NCBI RefSeq assembly: GCF_023168325.1
Contig: NZ_AP025688.1
Span: 1,612,001 to 1,676,000 of the forward strand
DNA from: Tsukamurella sp. PLM1
Lineage (GTDB): Bacteria > Actinomycetota > Actinomycetes > Mycobacteriales > Mycobacteriaceae
Reading direction: 5' to 3'
DNA: 64,000 nucleotides
Positions 18,618-28,776 of the stretch are shown piece after piece. The position numbers and the translations under genes were made by a program. Position 1 is the first letter of the stretch. Each line of letters starts with the position of its first letter. The notes beneath the pieces are model-generated. The model did not search any database, was not told the DNA's origin, and saw nothing but the letters and a program-made list of their open reading frames with translations.

Positions 18618-19079
18618 TCAGTGCCAATTGCTGATCGGGACGTCGTTGGGTGCCGGCGCGCCTGTGCCGGTCTCAACGAGTTGCTTCAAGCTCATCAGGA
18701 ACATCGCCCACTTCGTGCTGCAGTGGCCCATGAATTCGCCTGCCGCCGGCCACCCGAGATGGCCGAATCGAATGATGGTGTACGGGGATTCGTCGGTGAG
18801 TTCGAAGCGGATCTCAGTCCCGATCCACTCCGGAGGGCCCTGGAGGACCTCCCAGCTGACGAGCTCGTCGGGCACTGCTCGGCGCACCGCGATCTCGAAC
18901 GACGCGTGGTCCGCCACGGCCTCTCCGGGCTCGAATCCGAAGCGGATCGTCCCGCCCTCGCGGGCGTCGCCGGTGACGTCGTCGGTCCACCACGCCGCGA
19001 TGCCATCCGGCGTGACCAGGGACGTGTACACGGTATGGCGGGGCGCGGTGGCCCCGATTCGGTGAAGGATGTCAGGCAT
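18618..19079 (-). CDS. SRPBCC/AHSA1-domain protein
   Basis: 153 residues forming one START-like (SRPBCC) fold: PDILHRIGATAPRHTVYTSL, IAAWWTDDVTGDAREGG, FELTDESPYTIIRFGHLGW and ending in a long helix with HCSTKWAMFLMSLKQLVET. Such proteins bind hydrophobic ligands or co-chaperone Hsp90-like partners; Aha1-like members are widespread in actinobacteria. It lies 78 bases downstream of the AraC-type gene on the same strand. Confidence 0.9.
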   Translation of the reverse strand: MPDILHRIGATAPRHTVYTSLVTPDGIAAWWTDDVTGDAREGGTIRFGFEPGEAVADHASFEIAVRRAVPDELVSWEVLQGPPEWIGTEIRFELTDESPYTIIRFGHLGWPAAGEFMGHCSTKWAMFLMSLKQLVETGTGAPAPNDVPISNWH

Positions 19080-19156
19080 GCTTCGAACCTAAGCGGCACG
19101 AGGCGGTCCTACCATGCTCGGAAGTCGAGAATTCGTGCTCGTTCGTCCAGCGCCGA

Positions 19157-20148
19157 CTAGGTCGTCGGGAGCTCCGAGAGCTCCGCCGGTGAGACACGGC
19201 GGACGGTGCCGGGAGTGATACCGAGGGTGCGTTTGAAGGCCCGCTTGAACGCCGCGTCCGATGCGTACCCCAGGCGGGCCGCGAGGTCCTCGACGGAACG
19301 GTCGCCGTGCTGGAGTTGGTCGAGTGCGACCTGCATTCTCCAGCGCGTGACGTACTGCATGACGGGCTCGCCCACCAGGTCCGTGAACCGGGCGGAGAAC
19401 GCCGATCGCGACATCGCGGTTTCGCGCGCCAGGATCGCCACCGACCACCGGCGTGCGGGATCGCGATGGACGAGCGACATGGCGCGGCCGATCCGCGGGT
19501 CCTGCAACGCCCGCAACCATCCGGTCCGGTCGTCGGAATGATCGGCGATCCACCGTCGGATCCCCTGGATGACGAGGATGTCGGAGAGTCGGGTGATGAC
19601 GGCCTCACCACCGGGACGCGCATGTCGTCCCTCGGCGGCGATGAGGCGCAGCGTGCTCTCCATCCATTCGGTCTCCGCGGAGGGGCGCCGGGTGCGCGGT
19701 CGATGACTACCGCGCGCGGCAACAGCTCCGTCAAGCTGCGGGCCGCCGGATGACCGAACCGCACAGTGCCGCAGACCAGAGTGGTCGGAGCGGTTCCGCT
19801 GCCTCCGTCGAGTCGAAGAACCGCGAATCGCTCGCTTCCGTACTCGTAGTCCAGCGTGTCGAATCGAGGCGTCGAGGCGCCCTCCTCGCTGTACAGCCGG
19901 TGACCTTCACCGTGGGGGACGAGAGCGAAGTCGCCCGTGCGCAGCCGGTGGGGTTCGTCGCCGTCGACCGCGAGCCAGCAGTCTCCGGCGCTCACGATGT
20001 GGAACCACATCGATCCGCGCTGGGGCGGCAGTTCGATGCCCCACGGCCCGGTCAGTTCGGAGCGACAGTAGAAGCTGCCCGTCATCCGCAGGTAATGCAG
20101 TGCCTCACCGAGTGGATCGGTGTTCGCCCACGGATCGCCGCTTCGCAT
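19157..20148 (-). CDS. AraC family regulator with N-terminal cupin (one frameshift)
   Basis: About 330 residues after restoring one base near 19680. The N-terminal ~190 residues are a cupin sensor domain (GSMWFHIVSAGDCWLAVDG, DFALVPHGEGHRL) of the Cupin_6 kind. The C-terminal ~100 residues hold two helix-turn-helix units: LARETAMSRSAFSARFTDLV and LAARLGYASDAAFKRAFKR. Family members control catabolic or stress genes. The ATG at 20148 was chosen because homologues start near DPLGEALHYLR. The SRPBCC gene downstream is a plausible target. Confidence 0.88.
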
Positions 20149-20369
20149 CACTCCATAGTGCCCCTGGAATGGGAAACCGAACCAAATGTCGGATATGTGA
20201 GAAAACGCTGTCCGCATTGGGCCTGATGACACTGACAATGAGCCAGTGAATGCTTAGGGTGACCCCAGGGTGGCGGTGTCCAGAAACCGGCGTGGTCCCC
20301 AGTCCTTTCCGTGGATATCCCGCCGCGCCGTCGGCGTACTCGGGTATCGCTGATCGAGAGGAAATGCGC

Positions 20370-21566
20370 ATGACCTCCCAACTCGCCATCGACTACGGCG
20401 CGGGTCTGTCCGACGCCTGGAGTTCCGTTGCGACCTTCGTTCCGAAGTTGCTCGCGTTCTTCGTCATCCTCATCATCGGCTGGATCGTCGCGAAGATCCT
20501 GGCCAAGGTGATCTCCAAGGTCCTGGCCAAGGTCGGGTTCGACCGCCTCGCCGAGCGCAGCGGCCTGCAGAACGTCCTCGCCCGGAGCGATTACGACGCG
20601 TCGACGCTGCTGTCCAAGGTCGTGTACTACGCGATCCTGCTGATCACCCTGCAACTCGCGATCGGGGTGTTCGGTCCGAATCCGATCGGCGATCTGCTGT
20701 CGCGCTTCGTCGGATGGCTGCCCAAGCTGTTCATCGCGATCCTGATCATCGTCATCGTCGCGGCGATCGCCAAGGCGGTCAAGGACATCGTGGGCGGCGC
20801 CCTCGGCGGCGCCTCGTACGGTCCGCTGCTCGCGACCATCGCCTCGCTGTTCATCTGGGGCGCGGGGATCATCGCGGCTCTCAATCAGATCGGGGTCGCC
20901 ACCACCGTCACGACGCCCGTCCTCGTCGCCGTGCTCGCCACGATCGGCGGCGTGATCGTCGTGGGCGTGGGCGGCGGGCTCGTCCGGCCCATGCAGGACC
21001 GCTGGGAGGGCTGGTTGACCAAGGCGGAGACCGAGATCCCGGCCCGGCGGGCCGAGCGCGAGGCCGCCAACCGCTCGACCGCGCGGCACGGCCAGGCCCA
21101 GCGTCCACTGGGCGGCCTCGGGCAGGCGGCCGGAGGGCAGCAGGCTCCCGCGGCGGTGCCGGGCGCGCAGGCGCCCGCAGCGGCGCACCCGGGCCAGCCC
21201 CCGGCCCAGGCCGGTGGTCCGGCCGAGCAGCAGACCCAGGCGTTCTCCGGGCAGCCGCCCACCGGCGCTCTGCCCACGCAGCCGCCCGCGCAGCACCACG
21301 GCCAGCAGCCGGGACAGCCGCTCTACGGCGAGCAGCCCGGGCAGCAGGCCTACGGCGAGCAGCCGACCCAGCCGCAGTACGGCGAGCAGCCGTTCGGGCA
21401 GCCGCAGTACGGGAACCCGCCCGCGCAGCACGGCGGCGCAGGACACCCGCAGCAGGGATGGCAGCAGGGCTGGCAGCCGGGCCCTGATCCGGACCGGTGG
21501 GGCCCCGGCCCCGATCCGGAGCAGGGGCGGCCCGGCGGGCAGTTCCCGCCGTCGCGCAACGACTGA
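20370..21566 (+). CDS. Membrane protein with mechanosensitive-channel-like TM helices and Q/P/G-rich tail
   Basis: 398 residues. Five hydrophobic helices fill the first ~210: LLAFFVILIIGWIVAKILAK, then VVYYAILLITLQLAIGVFG, then LFIAILIIVIVAAIAKAVKD and two more. Their small-residue pattern resembles the conserved TM-helix repeats (PF05552) found with small-conductance mechanosensitive channels. No MscS beta-domain follows. The ~180-residue tail is hydrophilic and repetitive (YGEQP units four times, Q/G/P/A-rich), probably disordered and cytoplasmic. ATG 20370 has the better ribosome-site spacing (GAGAGG) than ATG 20364. Confidence 0.8.
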   Translation: MTSQLAIDYGAGLSDAWSSVATFVPKLLAFFVILIIGWIVAKILAKVISKVLAKVGFDRLAERSGLQNVLARSDYDASTLLSKVVYYAILLITLQLAIGVFGPNPIGDLLSRFVGWLPKLFIAILIIVIVAAIAKAVKDIVGGALGGASYGPLLATIASLFIWGAGIIAALNQIGVATTVTTPVLVAVLATIGGVIVVGVGGGLVRPMQDRWEGWLTKAETEIPARRAEREAANRSTARHGQAQRPLGGLGQAAGGQQAPAAVPGAQAPAAAHPGQPPAQAGGPAEQQTQAFSGQPPTGALPTQPPAQHHGQQPGQPLYGEQPGQQAYGEQPTQPQYGEQPFGQPQYGNPPAQHGGAGHPQQGWQQGWQPGPDPDRWGPGPDPEQGRPGGQFPPSRND

Positions 21567-21577
21567 GCGACCGCACA

Positions 21578-21613
21578 CCGGTGGCCGGCCCGCACTGCGG
21601 GGCCGGCCACCGG
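21578..21613. terminator. Hairpin between convergent genes
   Basis: CCGGTGGCCGGCCC (21578-21591) is perfectly complementary to GGGCCGGCCACCGG (21600-21613) with an 8-base loop. It lies just after the channel-like gene and before the end of the convergent YdeI-like gene, the place for a bidirectional terminator. No T-run follows, which is common in high-GC actinobacteria. Confidence 0.7.
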
Positions 21614-21648
21614 CACGTCCTCGCCCGGCATCGACAGCTGTCGGCGAA

Positions 21649-22182
21649 TCAGTCCGTGGTGTCGAACAACTCGCCGTTCTTCATCAACTCGGGATCGGTG
21701 CACGACGCGAGGTCGAAGCAGCACGGGCGCCGCTTGCCGTTGCGGAGCTTCGAGATGGTCACGTCCACGCGCTTGGCGCGGGTGGCATCGCTCTTCGTGG
21801 CGCCCACCCAGCGCACCCATTCCCAGCGCGCCATGGGCGTGATGTCGGTCCACACGTCCGCCGTGTCCGGAGCGTCGTCCAGGGCGGCGCCGAGATCCGC
21901 CGGCACCTCGGGCTCGGGCCAGGCCTTCGTCGGCGCGATGTCCAGCGCGACCTCCGTGCCGGGGGCGAGCCCGGCATCGTCGAGCCGGATCCAGTGACCC
22001 TTGCGCCCGTCCGGCTCGACGACGGTGGCGAACTCGGCGCCGTTCAGCGTGCCGGTCACCGCGACCTGGCCACGCGAGGGGAGTGCCGCGCTCGCCTCCG
22101 CGGGGAGTCGGGCGAGGAGCCGTTCGCCGAGCTGTTCCACGGTGGCGCTGAAACGGACGGGGGCGGTGGTCTTGGCGGCCAT
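21649..22182 (-). CDS. YdeI/OmpD-associated family protein (DUF1905)
   Basis: 177 residues. VRFSATVEQLGERLLARLP fits the DUF1905 domain, and the C-terminal half (ARWEWVRWVGATKSDATRAK, VDVTISKLRNGKRRPCCFD) fits the OmdA-type bacteriocin-protection domain. The function is not settled in the family; members have been linked to stress and antimicrobial peptide resistance. The C-terminus carries an unusual cysteine trio (CC and C within ten residues). Confidence 0.8.
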   Translation of the reverse strand: MAAKTTAPVRFSATVEQLGERLLARLPAEASAALPSRGQVAVTGTLNGAEFATVVEPDGRKGHWIRLDDAGLAPGTEVALDIAPTKAWPEPEVPADLGAALDDAPDTADVWTDITPMARWEWVRWVGATKSDATRAKRVDVTISKLRNGKRRPCCFDLASCTDPELMKNGELFDTTD

Positions 22183-22426
22183 GGCTGCTCTCCTCGCAGG
22201 TTCGGATGGTGTGATCCCAGGCTACGAGCGGCCGTGGCCGCGCGGCTTCTTCAATCCTGATCGGTTTCGCACACGCATGAGCGAAATCGGCGGCGCACCG
22301 TCGAACCAGGTCAACGGAGCGCGGGCACCGTCGAGCCCCCGACTCGTGTCTGCGATGTGCTAACCGATAGGTATCGTTCACCCGGCTGGGAGATCCCCTA
22401 CCGAACCGATGTTGGAGAACAAAGCC

Positions 22427-23302
22427 GTGAAGATGAAGCGTTTCGCGCTCGCCCTGGTCGTGCCCATCGCCCTCGCCTCGGGTGTCGCCGCGTGCGGCTC
22501 GGGCTCGGACGGCGACGCGGTCACGATCGGCGTGACCGACGGCGCCCAGGCGTTCTGGCAGGTATACAAGGGCCTCGCGAAGGATCAGGGGATCGACGTC
22601 GAGCTCAAGAACTTTAGCGACTACAAGCAGCCCAACGCCGCGCTGAACGACGGCGACCTGAACATCAACGAGTACCAGCACCTGCTGTACCTCGCGGACT
22701 ACAACGCGAAGAACAACACCAAGCTGGTGCCGATCGGCGCGACCGCGATCTACCCGCTGCCGCTGTACTCGAAGAAGCACAAGTCGGTCGCCGACGTGCC
22801 GCAGGGCGGCACCATCGTGGTCCCCGACGACCCGACCAACCTCTCCCGCGCCCTGCTGGTGCTGTACTCGGCCGGCCTGATCAAGTTCAAGGTCGAGCAG
22901 AACCCGTTCGTCACCCCCGCCGACATCGACCAGGCCGGCTCGAAGGTCTCGGTCAAGACGGTGGACGCGAACCAGACCGCGCTCAGCCTCGACAGCGTCG
23001 ACGGTGCCGTGGTGAACAACGATCCCGCCGAGAACGCCAAGCTCGGTAAGGAACTGATCATCGCCAAGGACGACCCGGCGAACCCGGCGTCGGAGCCGTA
23101 CATCAACGCGTTCGTCGTGCGCGAGGCCGACAAGGACAACGCCAAGTACCTGCAGCTGGCGAAGCTGTACCACGACCAGAAGGTCGTCGAGGCACTGCGC
23201 AAGGACAAGGGCGACACGTTCATCCTCATCGAGAAGACCGCCGCCGAACTGCAGCAGATCACCGTCAAGCTGCAGGAGCAGGTCAAGGCCCACGGCAAGT
23301 GA
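22427..23302 (+). CDS. metQ: Methionine-type ABC transporter substrate-binding lipoprotein
   Basis: 291 residues from GTG 22427, chosen for its ribosome site GGAGA eight bases upstream; ATG 22433 is a close alternative. The signal is [21 protein letters not shown] with lipobox VAAC. The mature protein has the NlpA/MetQ fold ([48 protein letters not shown]). It should bind L- or D-methionine outside the membrane and deliver it to MetI. No SAM riboswitch was recognised upstream. Confidence 0.93.
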   Translation: MKMKRFALALVVPIALASGVAACGSGSDGDAVTIGVTDGAQAFWQVYKGLAKDQGIDVELKNFSDYKQPNAALNDGDLNINEYQHLLYLADYNAKNNTKLVPIGATAIYPLPLYSKKHKSVADVPQGGTIVVPDDPTNLSRALLVLYSAGLIKFKVEQNPFVTPADIDQAGSKVSVKTVDANQTALSLDSVDGAVVNNDPAENAKLGKELIIAKDDPANPASEPYINAFVVREADKDNAKYLQLAKLYHDQKVVEALRKDKGDTFILIEKTAAELQQITVKLQEQVKAHGK

Positions 23303-24344
23303 CCGAGGCCGGCGCTCCCCGGGTGGCGATCGAATTCTTGGGCGCCACCCGGGATTTCGGCACGACCAAGGCTCTCGACGACGTCACGTTCTCGATCCCC
23401 GAGGGCTCGATCACCGGCGTGATCGGCCAGTCCGGTGCAGGCAAGTCGACGTTGATCCGCACGATCAACGGGCTCGAGTCCACCACGTCGGGCGAGGTTC
23501 GGGTGCTCGACACCGTCGTCGGCTCGCTCGGCGAGCGTGACCTGCGGCCCTGCGGGCCCAGGTCGGCATGATCTTCCAGCGCTTCAACCTGATGAACTCG
23601 CGGACCGTCGCGGGGAACGTCGAGTACCCGCTGACCCTCGCCGGGACGCCGAAGGCCGAGCGGCGCAAGCGGGTCGCGGAGCTGCTCGACTTCGTCGGCA
23701 TCGGCGATAAGGCGCGCCAGTACCCGAGCCGGTTGTCGGGCGGGCAGAGCCAGCGCGTGGGCATCGCCCGAGCGCTCGCGCGGAACCCGAAGATCCTGCT
23801 CGCCGACGAGGCCACCAGCGCACTCGACCCCGGCACCACCAGCGAGGTCCTGGACCTGCTGCTGCGGGTCAACCGCGAGTTCGGCACCACGATCGTGGTG
23901 ATCACCCACGAGATGGACGTGATCCGGCGCATCTGCGACACCGTCGCGGTCCTCGATCACGGCGAGCTGGTGGACTACGGGCCGGTGTACGACGTGTTCG
24001 CCGCGCCCACGTCCGAGGCCACCCGCTCGCTGATCCACGCCGCCGTGGGCGACGACGTGGCCCCCGAGACCCTGCGGCGCCTGCACGCCGCGCGGCCCGG
24101 CACCGTCGTCACGGTGGACGTGCGGGACGAGCCCGACGCGCTCGACGCGGCGGAGGTCTTCGCCGGCCACGGCGCCGGCGCACGCGTGCTGTACGGCGGC
24201 GTCGCCGAGGTGGGCGGCAGGCCGTTCGGCTCGCTGACCTACTCGGTGACCGGCGACGACGCGGTCGTCGCGGCGGCGATCGCCGAGCTCGGCGCCCTCG
24301 CGCACGTCAAGGACCCGCAGACCGGGCAGGAGATCGAGCGATGA
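23299..24344 (+). CDS. metN: Methionine ABC transporter ATP-binding protein (one frameshift)
   Basis: About 348 residues. Walker [12 protein letters not shown], signature [15 protein letters not shown] and Walker [13 protein letters not shown] mark an ABC ATPase. The extra C-terminal ~90 residues resemble the NIL domain that senses methionine in MetN. The break near 23550 is one missing G (CTGCGGCCCTG for CTGCGGGCCCTG), which would restore [18 protein letters not shown]. It starts with GTG overlapping the metQ stop and ends in an ATGA overlap with metI, so the three are translated as one unit. Confidence 0.95.
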
Positions 24345-25024
24345 CCCTTCCGACCTTCCTCGACGACGTGTTCCCGCCCGGCACGCAGGACGTGTTCCTG
24401 GACGCGATCGGCGAGACCGTCCGCCTGGTCGGCATCACGATGATCGTCGGCGGACTGTTGGGCCTGGTGTACGGCACGCTCCTATATGCCACCCGCCCCG
24501 GGAACCTGCTCAGCAACCGCGGCGTCTTCTCGGTGCTCAACGTGCTGGTCAACATCATCCGGCCGATCCCGTTCATCATCTTCATCACCGCGATCGCGCC
24601 GATCACCAAGGTCTTCATCGGCACCCGGATCGGCGTGGAGGCCGCGGCGTTCGCGATGACCGTGATGGCCACGTTCGTGATCGGCCGCGTCGTGGAGCAG
24701 AACCTGGTCTCGGTGGATCCGGGGGTGGTCGAGGCCGCGCGGTCCATGGGCGCCAGCAGGTTCCGTACGCTGGCCACCGTCGTGATCCCCGAGGGGCTCG
24801 CGCCGCTCACGCTGGGCTACACCTTCATGTTCGTCGCGGTGGTCGACATGTCGGCGATGGCCGGCTACGTCGGTGGCGGCGGTTTGGGCGACTTCGCCCG
24901 GCAGTACGGCTACCAGCAGAACAACTGGCAGCTGACGCTGGTGGTGATCGTGGTGCTCATCATCGTGGTGCAGATCGCCCAGTTCTTCGGCAACCGGCTC
25001 AGCCGTCGTCTGCAGCACCGCTGA
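24341..25024 (+). CDS. metI: Methionine ABC transporter permease
   Basis: 227 residues with five to six transmembrane helices. The cytoplasmic coupling loop EAARSMGASRFRTLATVVIPEGLAP carries the EAA motif typical of ABC permeases, and VGGGGLGDFARQYGYQ is a MetI hallmark. It completes the metQ-metN-metI importer. Confidence 0.95.
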   Translation: MTLPTFLDDVFPPGTQDVFLDAIGETVRLVGITMIVGGLLGLVYGTLLYATRPGNLLSNRGVFSVLNVLVNIIRPIPFIIFITAIAPITKVFIGTRIGVEAAAFAMTVMATFVIGRVVEQNLVSVDPGVVEAARSMGASRFRTLATVVIPEGLAPLTLGYTFMFVAVVDMSAMAGYVGGGGLGDFARQYGYQQNNWQLTLVVIVVLIIVVQIAQFFGNRLSRRLQHR

Positions 25025-25064
25025 CGCCTGCCCGTCTGGGGCGGCTGGGGGCTATGGTGTAGGT

Positions 25065-25960
25065 GTGACTGGAGGGCTCGCGGAGTACGAGACGTATCTG
25101 CGGCTCGAACGCGGCCGCAGCGAGAACACCGTGCGTGCCTACATCGCCGATCTCACGGCGCTGCTCGCCTTCGCGGCCGAGCGCGGGGTGGCGGCGGACC
25201 GTCTGGACCTGCCGACGATGCGGGCCTGGCTGGGCGAGCGCGCCGCGTCGGGCGCCGCGCGCACCACGCTCGCCCGGCAGGCGTCGTCGGCGCGCACCTA
25301 CACCGCCTGGGCGGCCCGGCGGGTCACCTGGACTCCGACCCGGGTGTCCGCCTCAAGGCCCCGCGGGCGCGCCGCACGCTGCCGGCGGTCCTCTCGTCCG
25401 ACGATGCCGAGCGCGCGCTGCGCAACGCCGCCTCCGGCGCGGCGGAAGGCGATCCGGTGGCGGTGCGCGACCTCGCGATCGCGGAACTGCTGTACGCCAC
25501 CGGGATCCGCGTCAGCGAGCTGTGCGGGCTCGACCTCGACTCCGTCGACCACGGGCGGCGCGTGCTCGCCGTGATCGGCAAGGGCGACAAGGAGCGGACG
25601 GTGCCGTACGGCGCGCCCGCCGACGCCGCGCTGCGCCGCTGGCTCGACGACGCCCGGCCGCAGCTGGCGGGCGAACGCTCGGGCGCCGCCCTGTTCCTCG
25701 GGGCGCGCGGCGGGCGGCTCGATCCGCGGCAGGCGCGCACCGTCGTCCACGAAGTCACCGGGTCGGTGCCGGGCGGCCGGGAAGTGGCGCCGCACGGGCT
25801 CCGGCACACCGCCGCCACCCACCTGCTCGACGGTGGCGCGGACCTGCGCGTCGTGCAGGAACTCCTCGGGCACTCCTCGCTGGCGACGACGCAGCTGTAC
25901 ACGCACGTCTCCGTCGCGCGGCTGCGCGCCGCGCACGAGCAGGCCCACCCGCGCGCGTAA
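25065..25960 (+). CDS. xerC: Tyrosine recombinase XerC (one frameshift)
   Basis: Site-specific recombinase that resolves chromosome dimers at dif. The N-terminal SAM-like DNA-binding domain reads [20 protein letters not shown]. The catalytic domain shows [16 protein letters not shown] (Arg I), [15 protein letters not shown] (His-x-x-Arg), [15 protein letters not shown] (nucleophile Tyr). One missing G at about 25322 breaks the frame; restoring it gives [20 protein letters not shown] and 298 residues. GTG start with little upstream room. The position matches M. tuberculosis Rv2894c. Confidence 0.95.
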
Positions 25961-25963
25961 TCG

Positions 25964-27520
25964 CTAGTCGCGCCAGCTCCGCTCGAACGGCAACCGCCAC
26001 GCGTTGGGGGCGATCAGCTGGTGGATTGAGTTGGGGCCCCACGAGCCGGGCTCGTAGAGCTTGACCGGCGGCGGATCGTCCAGCAGCGGGATCGAGCGTT
26101 CCCACAGCGATTCGATGCCCTCGGCGGTGGTGAACAGCGTGTGGTCGCCGTGCATGGCGTCGAGGATCAGCCGCTCGTAGGCCTCGAGCACGTCGTCGGC
26201 GCGGTCGGTCTCCTCGGTGGAGAACTGCATGGACAGCTTCTCCAGCCGCATCCCCGGGCCGGGCCGCTTGCCGTAGAAGCTCAGCGACACCTTCGACTCG
26301 TCGGCGAGGTCGAACGTGAGGTGGTCGGGACCCTGCTGGCCGATGCCCGACCCGGCGGGGAACATCGATTTCGGCGCCTCCTTGAAGGCCACCGAGATGA
26401 TCCGCATGCCCTGTGCCATCTTCTTGCCGGTGCGCAGATAGAACGGCACGCCCGCCCAGCGCCAGTTGTCGATGCGGGCCTTGAGCGCGATGAACGTCTC
26501 GGTGTCCGATTCGCGGTCGACCCCCTTCTCCTGCCGGTAGCCGGAGTACTGGCCGCGGACCACGTCGTCCGGGTTGATCGGTTCCAGTGAGCGAAAGACC
26601 TTGTTCTTCTCCTCCGAGATGGCGCGCGGCTCCAGCGCGGTGGGCGGCTCCATCGCGACGAACGCCATCACCTGGAACAGGTGGGTGACCACCATGTCCT
26701 TGTAGGCGCCGGTGGGCTCGTAGAACGCCGCGCGCGCGTCGAGCCCCAGCGACTCGGGGATGTCGATCTGCACGTGGTCGATGAAGTTGCGGTTCCAGAT
26801 CGGCTCGAACAGTCCGTTGGCGAACCGGAACGCCAGGATGTTCTGCGCCGCCTCCTTGCCCAGGAAGTGGTCGATGCGGAAGATCTGCTTCTCGCGGAAG
26901 GTCTTGTGCACCTCGGCGTTCAGCGCGAGCGCCGATTCGAGGTCCTCGCCGAACGGCTTCTCCATGATCACGCGCGAGCCCTCGGTGAGGCCGGCCTCGG
27001 CGAGGGTGTTGATCACGGTGGTCGCGGCCTTCGGCGGGACGCTCAGGTACAACAGCCGCCGGACCCGCACGCCTTGGTCGGCGCCGAGCTCGCGCTCCTT
27101 CTCGGCGACCGCCCGCGCCAGCGCCTCGGGGCCGGCGGAGGAGTTGACGTAGGACAGGTCGGGCTCGAACTCGGCCCATTGCTCCGCCGTCAGCTTGCGG
27201 GCGCCCAGCTCGTCGACGGACTTGCGGGCGAACTCGCGGAACTGCTCGTCCGTCATCTCGTCCAGGCTGGTGCCGATCACCCGCATGTCCGGCCCCAGGC
27301 CCGACACGGCGAGGTACCCGAGGCCGCACAGCAGCTTCCGGCGCGACAGGTCGCCCGTTGCGCCGAAGAGCACGACCACCGTGGGGTCGTGTTCCGGGGC
27401 ACTGCGGCGCCGCCCGGAGTAGCTGCTGGGATAGGCGATGGTCTGCGCCTGCTGGAGCCGCTCCTCGCTGGAGAGGTCGGTCTCGGATTCTGGCGTGCTC
27501 TCGTCCGTCACGGGGTCCAT
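25964..27520 (-). CDS. zwf: Glucose-6-phosphate 1-dehydrogenase
   Basis: 518 residues. It oxidises glucose-6-phosphate to 6-phosphogluconolactone with NADP+ (or another cofactor), the entry step of the oxidative pentose phosphate pathway. The N-terminal Rossmann motif is VVLFGATGDLSRRKLLCGL, and the active-site signature RIDHFLGKEAAQNIL is intact. ATG 27520 gives a normal ~55-residue lead before the Rossmann motif. Convergent with xerC, four bases apart. A zwf gene here is not part of the M. tuberculosis order, so it is an insertion or rearrangement. Confidence 0.96.
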   Translation of the reverse strand: MDPVTDESTPESETDLSSEERLQQAQTIAYPSSYSGRRRSAPEHDPTVVVLFGATGDLSRRKLLCGLGYLAVSGLGPDMRVIGTSLDEMTDEQFREFARKSVDELGARKLTAEQWAEFEPDLSYVNSSAGPEALARAVAEKERELGADQGVRVRRLLYLSVPPKAATTVINTLAEAGLTEGSRVIMEKPFGEDLESALALNAEVHKTFREKQIFRIDHFLGKEAAQNILAFRFANGLFEPIWNRNFIDHVQIDIPESLGLDARAAFYEPTGAYKDMVVTHLFQVMAFVAMEPPTALEPRAISEEKNKVFRSLEPINPDDVVRGQYSGYRQEKGVDRESDTETFIALKARIDNWRWAGVPFYLRTGKKMAQGMRIISVAFKEAPKSMFPAGSGIGQQGPDHLTFDLADESKVSLSFYGKRPGPGMRLEKLSMQFSTEETDRADDVLEAYERLILDAMHGDHTLFTTAEGIESLWERSIPLLDDPPPVKLYEPGSWGPNSIHQLIAPNAWRLPFERSWRD

Positions 27521-27584
27521 CGTTGCATTCGCCGACGGTGTGCGCGCGGTGTCCGGCCGGCCGGCGCGCTCCTCCGCGCGGGCA

Positions 27585-28087
27585 TCACCCGGCGCCGGCG
27601 TCCGGCAGCAGCCGCACCGGTGCGGCCCCGACGAGCAGGAGCGGGTTGTAGTACTGCGCCGCGTGCCCGCGCCCCGGCGCAGGCCCCAGTGCAGGCACGC
27701 CGCCGCCGGGCAGCCCGCGTGTCCGGCCGCGAGGCGGCCGATCGGTGTGCCGGTCCCCACCTCGTCGCCCGCGCGCACCAGGGCCTCGGCGATCGGCTCA
27801 TACGTGGTGAGCAGGCCGTTGCGGTGGAGCACCGAGACGACCGTCCGGTCGTCCACCCGCCCCACGTGATGCACCCGTCCCGGTCCGGCCGAGTACACCG
27901 CCTGGCCGGGCTCGGAGGCGAGGTCCGCCCCGCGGTGGCCGGGCTGCCAGCGCTTCTCGGGGTTCGCGAACGGCCGCGCCACCGCGGGCCGCGGGTCCAG
28001 CGGCCAGTCGTAGTCCCCGGCCGCGCGGGCGGACGGTGCCGTCCCCGGCAGCAGGACGGCGATCAGGAGCACGGTCATGATGCGCAT
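27585..28087 (-). CDS. M23 family peptidase, secreted (one frameshift)
   Basis: About 167 residues. The signal peptide MRIMTVLLIAVLLPGTAPSA ends at ARA-A, so it is exported. The LytM-type core has HRGADLAS (zinc His-x3-Asp) and CLHWGLR (late His-x-His equivalent is L-H-W here), with PIGRLAAGHAG between. Such proteins cut or bind peptidoglycan crosslinks. The C-terminus is recovered in another frame (QYYNPLLLVGAAPVRLLPD) after a break near 27665. M. tuberculosis carries an M23 protein, Rv2891, beside rpsB; this copy is next to zwf. Confidence 0.85.
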
Positions 28088-28225
28088 GCACCGACCCTGC
28101 CGCACGGCACCGTCGGACAGCGGTCCGCAGGGTCGGGCCTGTGGAGGAGATCGCGTTATCCACAGGCGCCGCTGAATCCGGTCTTTCGGACCGGGTCCGG
28201 GCTCGCGCGGCGTAGGATGCGCGAC

Positions 28226-28773
28226 ATGACCGCCGCACCGCAGCATCCCGCGCCGATGTCGCTGGAGCAGTGGCGTGCCTTGGGGGAGGACACATCGGCG
28301 CGGTACGAATTGGTACGGGGGTCGTGGACGTGGCGCCGATGCCGAGACCGATGCATTCACTGGCGAGTTCGCAATTGTGGCGTCAGATCTTCGATCGGGC
28401 GCCGGCGCCGCTGCTCTGCCTGCAGGAGGTAGAGGTGCTGGTCGCGCGTGGCGCGCGGCCCACGGTTCGCGTGCCCGATGTGGTGCTGTTCGAGCGCCCC
28501 GCCGAGCAGCCGATGCCCGCGGAACGGGTGCGTCTCGTGGTCGAGATCCTGTCGCCCGGCAACCGGCACACCGACCAAGTGGTCAAGCGTGCCGAGTACG
28601 AGCGGGCCGGGATCGAGGCGTACTGGATCGTCGACCTCGACGACGGTCCGTCCGCGCAGCTGTTGACGCTGGTCGACGGTGTCTACCGCGGCGAGACGGT
28701 GCGCGGCACCTTCACCACGGCCGTACCGCGCCCGCTCACCATCGACCTCGACGCGCTCACCGACCGGGGCTGA
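28226..28773 (+). CDS. Uma2 family (DUF820) nuclease-fold protein (one frameshift)
   Basis: About 182 residues. PDVVLFERP, VRLVVEILSPGNRHTD and VVKRAEYERAGIEAYWIVD form the conserved PD-(D/E)xK-like core of Uma2 proteins, which are abundant in actinobacteria and cyanobacteria and of unknown role. The N-terminal part MSLEQWRALGEDTSARYELV is in another frame; a missing base in a GGGGG run at about 28320 joins them. A second, divergent member lies at 50841-51385. Confidence 0.85.
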
Positions 28774-28776
28774 GCG

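Noticed and set aside
22183-22426. SAM riboswitch before metQ
   Set aside because: I looked for the conserved cores of SAM-type riboswitches and saw none. The gap only has a weak TAGGTAT box.
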